Assembly (NCBI GenBank): GCA_021234155.1
Contig: JAJEKV010000003.1
Coordinates: 7,256,413-7,320,412, forward strand
Origin: Isoetes taiwanensis
Taxonomy: Eukaryota; Streptophyta; Lycopodiopsida; Isoetales; Isoetaceae
Reading direction: 5' to 3'
Length of the DNA: 64,000 nt
This document shows positions 1 through 9,717 of the stretch, piece by piece. Each line of letters begins with the position of its first letter. Position 1 is the first letter of the stretch. The notes under the pieces were generated by a model. That model worked only from the letters and a program-made list of their open reading frames with translations. It had not been told where the DNA came from and made no database searches. The position numbers were made by a program, and so were the translations under genes.

Positions 1-2
1 TG

Positions 3-640
3 AATTTGGATCAAATGGCGCCATGGCGCCATTCATTAGAGGTAATTTGAGATCTCCTTTTGTCCCCATAAGAATCCTCCAATAGAATGAGTACTCTACA
101 TCAAACTGCAATTAATGCAGCATTAACAACTTCATTGCTGTCGTTTTTTCCCTATAACTTTTGATCTACTCATGAAAATGCTGCGGCGTTTGTTGCATTA
201 GATGCAGAATGAAAAGATCTTTCAAGTGATATATGGTTATGATGTATTTCAATACAAGCCATATGTGTTAACCTTAAAAAATATTGTTTTTTGCTCTTTT
301 CTTATATATTTACATCCCAAAAGATATAACAATGGGTTGTCATTAGAAAGATCTTGAGGAGACGAATCCATTGCCACAAATAGTGTTCGAATCGGAGTTT
401 TTGATCAAAAGTTATAGTAGAAAAATGACACTGCAAAAGTTAGTTAGAACTGCATTAATTACTGCTGCCACATAATACTGGAATAAAATACACTGGACCT
501 CTTCTCTTATTGGACAGTTTAAAAAGCTGATGTGGCTTTTTAAGCATCCCTTAATGGGACAAAATGAGATCTCAAATTACCTCTAATGTGATCCAAGTGC
601 ACCGTTTCGACCATGGCGCCATTTGACTCCAAATTTAGAC
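3..640. repeat. Foldback (MITE-like) element with long imperfect terminal inverted repeats
   Basis: The left arm (about 3-70) and right arm (about 556-640) are reverse complements: the stretch at 33-66 starting CATTAGAGGTAATTTGAGATC pairs with 557-590 with about two mismatches. Pairing continues outwards through AATTTGG and AATGGCGCCATGG, and inwards through ATAACTTTTGATC near 155 and 405. There is no coding capacity. The outer left end may lie before the window, so no target duplication can be defined. The palindrome ATGGCGCCAT recurs at about 15, 22, 613 and 664. Confidence 0.7.
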
Positions 641-722
641 CAAAATTTATTCTTTTGTACTAAATGGCGCCATTTTTGCTTATTTATTGCTTACTTTTCG
701 TCTATTTCATATGTTCTAAAAA

Positions 723-1037
723 GTGTCGCCTTGCTTGATTGAAACAGGTTCAATTTTCCCCTGTACAACCTATTCGTCGGAAGGACAATTGTTGCCCGGG
801 GGACATATTTTGAATAGAACCACTCTTCATGGGAAGGAAATAGATCCTTCAAATGTAGCTATTGAGGTCACGGAGTCCGTGATCCCATCGACCGAGCTTC
901 CAGTCCCCTGCGGAGGGGCAGATAACATTGGTGAAGCAGTAGGCACATTCATTCAGTGGCCTAAGAGGGATGTAAAACAAAATGAGTGCCCCTCAAGTGA
1001 AGATACGTCTTCGAGATCCCTCAATTTGCCCTCTTGA
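723..1037 (+). pseudogene. DUF8039-like transposon protein fragment
   Basis: This is an open stretch of about 104 codons with no ATG start, so it is a fragment or an exon. It holds LHGKEIDPSNVAIEV followed by a proline/leucine-rich spacer and GEAVGTFIQWPKRDV. From memory, the pattern of a buried GTF-x-WP motif near the end matches the DUF8039 domain found at the C-terminus of many plant transposon-encoded proteins. It ends in a stop after a serine-rich tail. It lies between the foldback element and the DUF7869 frame, and may be left over from one transposon. The family call rests on a short motif and is moderate. Confidence 0.4.
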
Positions 1038-1978
1038 AGAGAGGATTCATCTAGTAGTCCACCATCCGCCGCAAGAGCCACGGACATCGGTTTCACTTTG
1101 CTCACCGTGGTGAACCAAGCAACACAAAGAACAAATGAAGAAGACGAGATAGTAGAGAAGATTGGAGGTCATGAGAATCTAGCTGCCCGCCTTGGTCTCG
1201 AAGTTATTTAAGCCCTGAAGATGAGGCGATCTACTACTCCGCAAACAGTTCTACTAGGGTTTGCCATGCTACATTCTTCATTCCTGCATTGGATCTAAAT
1301 ATTTGGAGGCTAATATAGTCTTTAGTGATCCTCGGGGATGCTATAGGCGATGAGTTCTTGGGTGTATCAAGGGTCGGGCTTTCGATGGGTAACATAATAG
1401 ATCCAACGGAAAACCAAAATATCGTCATGTCATGCTTGTCTTTGAGGCCTATAGCTAATGATCTAGTAACTCGAGACCCATGATGTTTTGCTTCATGATG
1501 GTAGGACAGTTTCACAACATTTACAAGCTCGAGCTGCTCTCGAGCAACAGATGACTTAGAAGTTGAGTGCTTGGAAGCTGATGTTGAGAAGCAATTCAAG
1601 AGGAAAAGGAAATATACATATGTGAAGAGGGTCGAGGGAACCAAAGGGGATAGCAAGGAGGAGAGGATGTGCGCTTCAAGTCAATCAAGAGTGCTCTAAA
1701 ATCAACATGCTGCAAGGGCGAATCGTCAAAAACCGGCCGAGAGCAAGTATGTGCCTTAAGAAAAGAATTTTATTCTCAATCAAGCAGTGCCAGGATTACG
1801 CTTGTTTATGATGTGTTGAGTGTAACTTATACAGGGCAGTCGGAGGCGAAAGTAGTGGTCTCTGGAGTGGAGTGCTGTCAATTCGCATGGCGCGTGGCTT
1901 TAGGAGTTGCTCACCACGCTTTTATAATTGGAGGAAGAGGTTCGAGTTAGGTGGAAAACGGCGAAAGCATGGTAATAC
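1038..1978. other. No supported gene
   Basis: Only short unrelated open frames occur on both strands. It could hold upstream exons or the promoter of the DUF7869 frame that follows, but no splice-linked coding segment was recognised. Confidence 0.4.
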
Positions 1979-3775
1979 GTGGGCTCTAAGAAGCCTAGAT
2001 CTGTGACACTAGCTACAGAAAGTGTGCTTGATACCTTCATTAGTGAGAATGCGGAGAGCATTCCACATAGAAGCAAAAAAGGAAAGGATGATATAAGGGA
2101 GAATGTTCGCAAACTTCCTTCCATTCTTAATAAGAAGAGCATACATAAGGAAGTGGGTGCCGTGGTGGAAGAATTGACAGGAAAGAGTGTAACCTTGCCC
2201 TCTTTTTACAATATTTGGAAGGAGTTTCCAGACGTCAGCATAGCAAAAAATACAGCATTCTCCAAGTGTAACATATGTGTAGTCATCAAGCAGAAATTGG
2301 AAAGAACAAAAGATACAAGGGAGAGGTGTAACCTTTCAATTCAACGGCGAGCACATATGTTGGAACAACGTTCCTGTAGGAGTCAATATTGGCATTGGCG
2401 TGCATCACATCGTTCGCCAGAAAGTCACCTTTGCATAATACATGATAAGATGGATCAGGTCAAAACACTCACACCAAGAAGTCACCATCTCGCAAAGTCT
2501 GTTTGGAGAGGAGATCGCTTGAAGAGCAGCTTGACAGGAGCATTGACACATGGTCATGGTGGACGGGCTTATGGCCATTTCTCTCTTGATCTTTGGAAGG
2601 ATGACTCAAACTTTCATGTTGGATCACTTTCTAGGATCCTACACTATCTTGAGTTGCCGGAAGAAGACAAGTGTGGTGATCTATGTGGAAGCAGAACTAC
2701 AGATTGCAAATTGATGCAAGCCCTAAAAGATACTCGACCATTGCAGCATAAGCTAGCGCAGACACAAGAGAAGATGCCTTCATCTTCTAGTGCCAACTTA
2801 GAAGGCTTCAATCCTCTTCCTCGAAATCTCTATTTACAGTTGGATAATGCATCGGGTCAAAATAAAAATAGATATGTGTTCTCCTACCTCTCTTATTTGA
2901 CATGGCTTAAGGTATTCGATGATATTCAGGTTGGCTTCATGATGGTTGGGCATACTCATGACGATATTGATGCATTGTTTGTGAACTTTTCGACGTTAAT
3001 GAGTTCATCGGATGCTCTAACTTTGCCTGAGTTGCTTTACTTGTTTAGCAAGTGCAATACAAAGTCTCCTGTTCCATATTTTGTGGATGAAGTTCCAGAT
3101 TGGAAAGGCTTTGTCAAGGGATATATCCATGATAAAGGCCAACGTCTAACAGGCCATACCGACCTATTGCTATTCCGATTTAAAATGGATGGGAAATGGC
3201 CCATTATGCAATATAAGATGCGGCCAACCCATAAAGAGTGGATTCCAGAAAAAGGAATAAGAATGTGGAAGGAGGATGAAAATGGTGAGCCAACGTTACC
3301 AACGGGGGTGCCTAAAAATATCCCTCCAAGGAAGACATTGAAAGATCTCCCTGGCCTGGCAGACAGCATCAGCAAGTACATAGCATTATGGAATTCCTTC
3401 TGCAAAAATCAAGAAGATAGTGTGTTTGCACGACAGTACAAAGAAACTATGGATTACTGTAACGAGATTCTTGTGTGTTTGGAAGATGTATCTCCAGGAC
3501 GACCTCAAAATGATAACTTTTGGTTGCGTACAAGGCAAGAACCTCTACAAGCTGCATTTACTCCAGAGGTCGATGAAGCCGCTGTGCGTGTAAGACCTTT
3601 GCCTACGTATTGTGGGCCAGCAGATGGGCGTCCAGTGTTGCCTATGGATGAGTTCGAAATAAAAAAATTCCAGTTTACTAAAAATTTTCCCATTATAATG
3701 AAATTGTGCTTAGTAGTGCTCTTGGTAAATCATCTGGAAGTTAGCACTCCAGATGGGTTAGTACTTCGTATCTAG
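1979..3775 (+). CDS. DUF7869 transposase-like protein
   Basis: A 598-codon open frame. Landmarks are a cysteine pair KCNIC near residue 97, HDKMDQVKT near 155, the core LYLQLDNASGQNKN near 283-296, then MVGHTHDDIDALF near 322-334, and FWLRTRQEP near 515. The LDN...GHTHDDID arrangement is what I recognise as DUF7869, an RNase H-fold, DDE transposase-like domain common in transposon-derived plant and animal proteins; its acidic and His residues are intact. The frame opens with GTG just after an in-frame TAA, and the first in-frame ATG is about 125 codons in, so the true start is either in an upstream exon or lost. No terminal inverted repeats were found around it. It is probably a transposon remnant or a low-copy domesticated gene; the frame is long enough to be functional. 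Confidence 0.7.
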   Translation: MGSKKPRSVTLATESVLDTFISENAESIPHRSKKGKDDIRENVRKLPSILNKKSIHKEVGAVVEELTGKSVTLPSFYNIWKEFPDVSIAKNTAFSKCNICVVIKQKLERTKDTRERCNLSIQRRAHMLEQRSCRSQYWHWRASHRSPESHLCIIHDKMDQVKTLTPRSHHLAKSVWRGDRLKSSLTGALTHGHGGRAYGHFSLDLWKDDSNFHVGSLSRILHYLELPEEDKCGDLCGSRTTDCKLMQALKDTRPLQHKLAQTQEKMPSSSSANLEGFNPLPRNLYLQLDNASGQNKNRYVFSYLSYLTWLKVFDDIQVGFMMVGHTHDDIDALFVNFSTLMSSSDALTLPELLYLFSKCNTKSPVPYFVDEVPDWKGFVKGYIHDKGQRLTGHTDLLLFRFKMDGKWPIMQYKMRPTHKEWIPEKGIRMWKEDENGEPTLPTGVPKNIPPRKTLKDLPGLADSISKYIALWNSFCKNQEDSVFARQYKETMDYCNEILVCLEDVSPGRPQNDNFWLRTRQEPLQAAFTPEVDEAAVRVRPLPTYCGPADGRPVLPMDEFEIKKFQFTKNFPIIMKLCLVVLLVNHLEVSTPDGLVLRI

Positions 3776-4383
3776 AGTAGAGCCATCCTAGAACCCTTGT
3801 TGAACATCTTGAACCCTAATCAAGGAACCCTAACTGTAAGTTAGATATGTATGATTAGGTTAAGATGTTCTTATGATGATTATCATGATATGATGTTATG
3901 TGATGTTGGTTGATCATGTTGCTCCTCTTGTATTGGGAAGGGGGTAGAGACCTAGTAGCCATTACGTAGTATGCTTCTAGTTAGATCCCTTAGTTCCTAT
4001 TATATGCGGCCTGTGCATAAGAGCCCACCGTGCTATTGGGGCTATGATGTGACTCAGCACTACACAACCGGGCTAGAGGCAATACGGATGGGGGATCCCT
4101 GCTGAGCGTGGCTACTGGGGATCCCATAGCGGGCTAGGCCTATGGTCGGTCACTTTGTGTGGGCCGGGCATGGGTCCGACACCTCCTGGGGCAATGGTGT
4201 CGCTCTGCCTCTCAGGAGTTGCAAGTGTCGGCTTGGCTCCTGTTTTGGGGGGTTAAGTCAGGTACGAATCATGTGTCGCCACGATTCTCTAGCCGCCCAT
4301 GGAACCTCTAGACCCCGGGAATGGGAGATGCAACCCTTCCTGCCTCGACGGACCGGGGGAGATGTAACCTGGAGTAGTCCTGA
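3776..4383. other. Intergenic, probably the upstream part of an LTR-like repeat
   Basis: No gene is seen. The GC-rich stretch 4000-4383 leads without a break into the dispersed repeat at 4384, and may be the less conserved part of the same element. Confidence 0.35.
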
Positions 4384-4790
4384 TGGGTGATGCCATGGGA
4401 TTGCGTATCCGAAAGGCTAGAGTCATGCCAGAGCCCGATCTAGCTCATTCTGCAAAGTATGCACAGGAGGGGCGGATGGAGTGGTCAACCCTAGCCATTT
4501 TCTATAGCCAGCCCCGCCATTGTTATGACTCAGTCTCAGTCTGCTCTATCTTGAGGCCTAGCTAGTCAGTCATCTTCCTTATGAGTCGGGGCCATGGGTA
4601 GGAGCTCTCATGTTTTATGGCATATGATTATCTTCTCTGTAGTTATAGATATGTGGATGGGCTACCCTCCGAGGTAGTACGATGTGTTGTATTGCTAGTT
4701 CTGACGTTGTTTATGCTTCCGCTGTGATAGGAGCCCATAGGGGAAGGGCGCGCAAGACACCTTCGTGTCCCCTTCCCTCACTAGGGTCAC
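4384..4790 (+). repeat. Dispersed LTR-like repeat, copy 1
   Basis: The stretch from GGTGATGCCATGGGATTGCG to the CCTTCGTGTCCCCTTCCC region matches the reverse complement of 47925-48345 along its length. Shared blocks include TCTATCTTGAGGCCTA, GGCCATGGGTAGGAGCTCTC and GCTTCCGCTGT-ATAGGAGCCCAT. There is no open frame of note. The length and GC content fit a fragment of an LTR, but no TG...CA ends were located, so the class is an inference. Confidence 0.65.
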
Positions 4791-5077
4791 CCCAAAGTGC
4801 AGGATAGATGGAAGGCCCCTGCAGTCAAAGGACCGGATGGGGGATTTCCTGCGGAGTGTACGGCCGGGCACCGTATATTTAGCAGGGAGCGTCACAGCCC
4901 TTTTCTCATGAAATTCGAGACAGCCAGAATTAGGGCACGGTTAGGGTTAGGGCCTGATGTGTTACATGGACAATAATGATCCTTGGCAAGTGAGCAGGCA
5001 ATGCCAAGGACAAGCACAATTCTCATTTCTTCTTCGGGCCCTAAAGCCGGCGCCGAAGGTCTCTTACCTAAATCGCC
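4791..5077. other. Upstream region of the cyclophilin fragment
   Basis: It contains a short telomere-like GGTTAGGGTTAGGGC at about 4938. This may be the 5' flank or untranslated leader of the cyclophilin piece that follows. No other feature was seen. Confidence 0.35.
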
Positions 5078-5210
5078 ATGGCAGCCATGAAGACGCTCTT
5101 AACGATCCTAACTTTGGCTCTATTGATGGATTTCGTAACATCGGCAAAGAAACAGGACAAGAATCTGGAAGAAATTACTCACAAGGTTTATTTTGATGTG
5201 GAAATCAATG
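5078..5210 (+). pseudogene. Secretory cyclophilin (peptidyl-prolyl isomerase), N-terminal piece
   Basis: From the ATG at 5078 the frame encodes a 23-residue signal peptide (MAAMKTLLTILTLALL..., hydrophobic, ending TSA), then KKQDKNLEEITHKVYFDVEIN. This is the N-terminus of ER/secretory plant cyclophilins (CYP20-1/cyclophilin B type). The match stops after AATG at 5210. The next residues expected in the family, starting with a Gly completed across the break, are found at 24814 on the same strand. The two pieces are therefore one former coding sequence, now 19.6 kb apart with the LINE between them. No GT donor follows 5210, so this could be an exon with a damaged junction, or a retrocopy broken by insertion. 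The partner piece has stop codons, hence pseudogene. Confidence 0.75.
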
Positions 5211-5690
5211 AAGCATGGTTTCATTAATTAGAGAAATTTCGTTTTCTCGTTTGACAACGAAATAGGTCGTGGTCACTCTGGGGATGGTAAGAAATGATTC
5301 CTCTGAACCAAAACAAAGCGTTAAGAATCCTAAGTTCAGTTTGAAAAAATAACACGCGCCATAATTTGACACCAGGCCTGTAGCCTAAAGCTGTCATAAC
5401 AGTAACCGGGGGGTTTGAGCAGCATCACGAGTGGTCGTAAGGATCGCCATTGCGATTCTTGCGAAAACAAGTGAATGCATAATACAAATAGCACAATGTG
5501 TGCTTCGTGGTCAAGTTAACATCTGGGGGATGTATAACTGGTGTACAGAATCGCCACCGCGATCTTCCAGACTACTTTGATTATCCAATTCAATGTTGAG
5601 ATAACACAAAAGCATAGTGAACAAAAGTATAACACATAGTGAAACCAAATAGTATAACTCATATTGAACCCGAAAACAGGTGAAAATGTA
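5211..5690. other. Left remainder of the interval between the cyclophilin pieces
   Basis: No gene is seen on the plus strand. Read on the minus strand, it would join at the LINE target site to the sequence downstream of the fragment at 24405-24813, so it may be the 3' untranslated part of that fragment. This is inference. Confidence 0.35.
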
Positions 5691-5700
5691 AACACAATGA
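5691..5700. repeat. LINE target-site duplication, left copy
   Basis: AACACAATGA lies immediately before the poly(T) and is repeated at 24346-24355 beyond the 5' end of the LINE. Flanking bases also agree partly (GTAAACACAATGA against TTTAACACAATGA). Confidence 0.75.
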
Positions 5701-5715
5701 TTTTTTTTTTTTTTT
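5701..5715 (-). other. LINE poly(A) tail
   Basis: Fifteen T on the plus strand mark the 3' end of the minus-strand LINE and sit directly against the target duplication. Confidence 0.85.
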
Positions 5716-5823
5716 GTTGAAAGCTAGAGTTATATTTATAAAATAAAAGGTACAGTGAGACTAAAAGATAAGATGCCCCAGAAGAGGCATGAGCTCAAGG
5801 CTCCCATGTTGGACCAAGGCCCT

Positions 5824-6813
5824 CTAGTTATTGGGGGCAAAGCTGCCCATATCCTCCATCCAAGAGCACTTCAAATACTGATAGAACCCATGAGAAGATC
5901 CTAGTCTGTCCAGTGATTTGTCGTAATTACGGCCCCATTTCCTGATATGGGAGATTGCCATAAGCGCCACTTCGTGGTTGAAAACGTTTTTAATTTTGGT
6001 GGTGGAGATAGTTTGCCCGCCCAATGCAACTGAGCAGCGGTGCTTCCACACTGCCCATAAGGCCGAGGAAGTGATGGAGTACCCAATTTCGTCCGTATGA
6101 GCCATGCCGATCTCAGGCCAGTGCAGCTGGGTCCTGTCTAGTTGTAGGAGAGGTGCCACCCAATCCCAAAATTCTCTCACCTTGGGGCAGAAGAACAGAT
6201 GCCCAATGGTTTCTACTTCTCCACATAAAAGTGGGCATTGAGTGTCAGTCACTATTTTCCTTTTGAGCAGCCATGTTTTGGTAGCTAGGCCACAACGCCA
6301 AGTGAGCCACATAAAGAGCTGCACTCTTTTGGAGCAGTATGAGGTCCAGCATTTCCTCAATTGCACAAGTAATTCGTTTGTAGCGAGATTGATGCCTGTA
6401 GGGACTGTGGGCAGATCATCATCTGCTAATAATGTATATACTCCTCTCACAGAGTAAGCAGACTTGCCATTTAGCAACCAGACTTCCTCGGGGCCTTCTT
6501 CTCCTGAAATCATGCTCACCTCATTAAGTATTTTGCTGTGCACCATTCTGTCAGAATGTGTACCACCAAGCTGATTTTTTATGCTAGTCCATGACCTCCA
6601 ACAATCTCGATCTGGATCCCATATGTGCTTCAAATGTGTGATGCCAGCAGCTTCCCATTTGGTGCAGATCCTAGGATGCATTAATGCAAGGGGATAATCC
6701 ACTTGTGGGCTCACCATTGGGCTCCAGAATATGGGCAGATTGCCAGCTTGCCAAGTCGGTTGGGCAGGCTTGAAGCAATCCTTGACATCTTGCCAGGCTT
6801 CTAGAATTCTCAC
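5824..6813 (-). pseudogene. LINE ORF2, C-terminal part with zf-RVT domain
   Basis: About 329 codons follow the reverse transcriptase in another frame. The zinc-binding zf-RVT pattern is visible as CPLLCGEVETIGHLFFC near residues 190-206, followed by the usual W-rich stretch REFWDWVAPLL. The frame opens with GTG inside ATGTGAG where the reverse transcriptase frame stops, so this is not a true start but a one-base shift within one original ORF2. It ends in TAA at 5824, about 110 bp before the poly(A) tail. Confidence 0.85.
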
Positions 6814-8681
6814 ATGATGATGGCAGAGGTGCCCTGTGCAAGTTTGTAGTCATTAAAACATGCTGACTTGCAAGTGAGGTGCAGAGATGGTTTTGAGAGA
6901 GGGCTGGCTCTTCCTAACCAGTGCCTAATGAACACTGAACCTAATGCTGAATCCCCATTGAGCGCATTCCATACCAGCTTGCCCACCAAGGCTTGAGAGT
7001 GTTTGAAGAGGTCTCTCCCTCCGAGTCCTCCACATGATCTCGGCTTACATACTTCTGACCAAGCGATCTTGGGAGCACCTTGCCAAACAAATCCGCGCAG
7101 ATATTGTTGAATTCTCTCATAGACGTACTTGGGCGCAAGCAAAACTGATGAAGCATACACCAAAGAACTGCTCAGAACACAATTGGCTGCTGTGATTCGG
7201 CCTGCCATGGATAGGCCTTTGCCAGCCCATATGTTGACTCTTTTTTTCAGCTTGTCAAGCATTGCATTCCAAGTTCCAGAGGGGAGAGTTCCCATTGCCA
7301 GCGGGAGACCAAGGAGCTTGGTGCAGCTATCTCTCTTAAGGATTTGAATGCCGAGCTTAGTTACTTGAGTAGGCAGCCCTACGTAATGTGGCCATGCAAT
7401 CGAGCATTTGTTGGGATTGAGACGTATTCCAGTGGCTATGCTGAAGTACTTGATGGCTTTGAAGCAATTCTCTATGCTATCATCATCGTATCTCAAGAAT
7501 ATGAATGTGTCGTCGGCAAACTGTTGTATACTGAGCTGGTCTTGGATTGGTGGTGGGAGCTTAATTCCAGAAATTTCACCCGTACGGATCTTCTCCAGTA
7601 CTAAGAGGGTCAGCACATTTGCTAACATGATGAATATGTAGGGCGCAAGTGGGCAGCCTTGCCTTACTCCCTTCCTCAGTGGGAATAGTTGTGTTGGACT
7701 GCCATTGATAAGGATGGCAGCAGTGGCAGCCTTGTTTAGCCCAAGAACGACCTCAATTATTTTGTCACTGAATCCAAGCTTGGTCATGACTTTCTGGATA
7801 GAATCCCAGCGAACTGTATCAAAGGCTCGCTTGAAGTCTAGCTTTAGCATAATGCATTGTTGCTTGCTTTGCTCAGTCCAATGCAAACCTTCACATGCTG
7901 CGAGATAGTTGCATAGGATGCTTCGGCCAGGTAGGAAAGCTGCTTGCTCAGGTCTGATCATTTTGTTGAGAATAGGTTTCATTCTATTGGCGATGAGCTT
8001 AGCCAATAATTTGTATGTAGTATTTGTCAAAGCAATTGGTCGCCATTCTTCCAATGCTTCCGGGTTCTCCACCTTTGGAAGTAAGGCAATAAAACCTGTG
8101 GATAGAGCTGGGTGCAAGCTTCCATGCTTCCATGCTCCTTGAATCACCTCAGTTAGATCGTCCCCAAGCTCCTGCCAGAATTCTAGAAAGAACTCAGGCG
8201 GAAATCCATCGGGTCCCGGAGATTTTCCCTGTGCCATGCTCTTGAGTGTGCTGTGAACTTCCTCCTTGGCAATCTGCTTACAAAGGGATTCATTTTCTGC
8301 TGCATTTACAGTTGGCTGCAAGATATCTAAGCAGTGATCCAAGGCCTCCGTGTACTCTTGAGGAAGGGGATCTTCTGCAAACAGTTTTGTATAGGCCTTC
8401 GTAAAGAAGTTTCGTATCCCATTGGGATCTGTAATGAGGTTCATGTTGCTGTCCCTGACTTGATTGATGCCATTCTCCATCACTCTGGTGCCGGCGAGCC
8501 TAAAAAATACTTTAGAGCTCTCGCAGTCCATGTTTTCATGCCACTTTGCTTTAGCCCGGACTGCTGCACCGCGAGCTTCGCCTTCTTCAAGGGATTTAAT
8601 CTTCCCATCAAGGGATGCTTCCTGATTTTGTAGCCTGGTGTCAGCTGGGAAACTCATTAGAAGGGAGCGCACAACCCTCAT
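6810..8681 (-). CDS. LINE ORF2, reverse transcriptase part
   Basis: A 623-codon frame with the non-LTR reverse transcriptase (RVT_1) motifs in order: GKSPGPDGFPPEFF near 135, WRPIALTNTTYKLLAK near 215, LDFKRAFDTVRWD near 277, RKGVRQGCPLAPYIF near 337, and the catalytic QFADDTFIF near 390. This enzyme copies the LINE RNA at the nicked target. FADD is a normal variant of YADD. Its start overlaps the stop of the endonuclease frame as ATGA (8678-8681). In intact plant L1 elements endonuclease and RT are one ORF, so a one-base shift, real or an assembly error, is more likely than a true start here. Confidence 0.9.
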   Translation of the reverse strand: MRVVRSLLMSFPADTRLQNQEASLDGKIKSLEEGEARGAAVRAKAKWHENMDCESSKVFFRLAGTRVMENGINQVRDSNMNLITDPNGIRNFFTKAYTKLFAEDPLPQEYTEALDHCLDILQPTVNAAENESLCKQIAKEEVHSTLKSMAQGKSPGPDGFPPEFFLEFWQELGDDLTEVIQGAWKHGSLHPALSTGFIALLPKVENPEALEEWRPIALTNTTYKLLAKLIANRMKPILNKMIRPEQAAFLPGRSILCNYLAACEGLHWTEQSKQQCIMLKLDFKRAFDTVRWDSIQKVMTKLGFSDKIIEVVLGLNKAATAAILINGSPTQLFPLRKGVRQGCPLAPYIFIMLANVLTLLVLEKIRTGEISGIKLPPPIQDQLSIQQFADDTFIFLRYDDDSIENCFKAIKYFSIATGIRLNPNKCSIAWPHYVGLPTQVTKLGIQILKRDSCTKLLGLPLAMGTLPSGTWNAMLDKLKKRVNIWAGKGLSMAGRITAANCVLSSSLVYASSVLLAPKYVYERIQQYLRGFVWQGAPKIAWSEVCKPRSCGGLGGRDLFKHSQALVGKLVWNALNGDSALGSVFIRHWLGRASPLSKPSLHLTCKSACFNDYKLAQGTSAIIM

Positions 8682-9628
8682 TTCATTGTAGAGGAGGAGC
8701 TTTCCTGATGGAATTGCTTAGCTCTCTCACGGCCCCAGTCTTTAATCCATGCCTTGAGCTTTTTCAGCTTAAGGGACCAGTCATGCATGCTCTTGCTTGT
8801 GCTCACCTTGGGCAGCGAAGCAAGAAAGAGTTTGAAGGGCCCGCAAAACTCTGCTTTGTTTAAGTAACTGACATTAAACTTGAAGGGCGTAGCTCCTCGT
8901 TTGAGAGTGCAAGTAGGCGTGTCAAAGGTAAGTTTCTGAGGTACGTGATCAGATTGTGTGTAGCCCAAATCTCCTTCTACAAAACATTTATCAAGGAAGG
9001 GAGCGGTTCGGCTTACCAGGTAGAATCGATCAAGTAGGCAATAAACTCGTTTATCTCCATCCTGCTTATTGCTCCAAGAGAACTGAGAAGATGATGGCGG
9101 GATTAGCGAGAATCCAATGGTATCAATCAGACCCTCCCATGCAAGCTTTTCCTCTGCTGAAAGGTTTCTGAGAAGCCCTATTTTCTGGTCCCAAGTCTCT
9201 GTCATGTTGAAGTCACCTCCAAGGAGCCAATTAACTGTTGGTTGGCTTTCTATCCATGTTCGGATCTGCCCCCACATTGTGGCCCTCTCCTTGGGCTTGT
9301 TGGAGGCATAGATGTTGATTATGCCCCAATTTATGTTGTTTGTATTTGCTGTTAAGGCCTGCCATCGACCTTCATGGTGACAGAAGGTATTAACCACTTG
9401 TAGATGACGCCACAGCAGGCCCACTCCACCTTTGGTGCCTTGTGCCTTGCAGACACAAGAGTGGTATCCATTGGCAATCCATTTGCCAAGTAAATTGGCT
9501 TCAAAGTCCCCTAGGCGGTGCTCCTGGATCATCACTACATCTGCTGCCATTGACCTTATTGCTGTAATAACTCTAGAGCGTTTCAAAGCCCCTTTGATTC
9601 CTCTGAGATTCCAACTTATTATCTTCAT
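8678..9628 (-). CDS. LINE ORF2, apurinic-type endonuclease part
   Basis: A 316-codon frame from ATG. It starts MKIISWNLRGIKG, then VVMIQEHRLG near 34, GGVGLLWRH near 67, the catalytic GGDFNMTE near 138-145, and SDHVPQ near 228. These are the exonuclease-endonuclease-phosphatase (APE-like) motifs that nick target DNA in L1-type elements. Between its ATG and the ORF1 stop there is a short spacer of about 90 bp. It ends by TGA overlapping the next frame. The frame is undamaged otherwise. Confidence 0.9.
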   Translation of the reverse strand: MKIISWNLRGIKGALKRSRVITAIRSMAADVVMIQEHRLGDFEANLLGKWIANGYHSCVCKAQGTKGGVGLLWRHLQVVNTFCHHEGRWQALTANTNNINWGIINIYASNKPKERATMWGQIRTWIESQPTVNWLLGGDFNMTETWDQKIGLLRNLSAEEKLAWEGLIDTIGFSLIPPSSSQFSWSNKQDGDKRVYCLLDRFYLVSRTAPFLDKCFVEGDLGYTQSDHVPQKLTFDTPTCTLKRGATPFKFNVSYLNKAEFCGPFKLFLASLPKVSTSKSMHDWSLKLKKLKAWIKDWGRERAKQFHQESSSSTMK

Positions 9629-9717
9629 GATGTGTATAGATAAATAAGAACTCCCTAGCTTGCTCGTGTTCTGCTCAAGAATCCAGTGGTACAGATTCTT
9701 GCCAATTCTAATTCATA

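Noticed and set aside
1234-1656. 140-codon minus-strand frame
   Set aside because: No domain, low-complexity composition and no conserved neighbour; probably chance.
4935-4955. Telomere or interstitial telomere array at GGTTAGGGTTAGGGC
   Set aside because: Only two repeat units, within the range of chance in AT-rich plant DNA.
7129-8863. Plus-strand frames of 70-100 codons across the LINE
   Set aside because: All overlap the clear minus-strand reverse transcriptase and endonuclease frames and have no recognisable domains.
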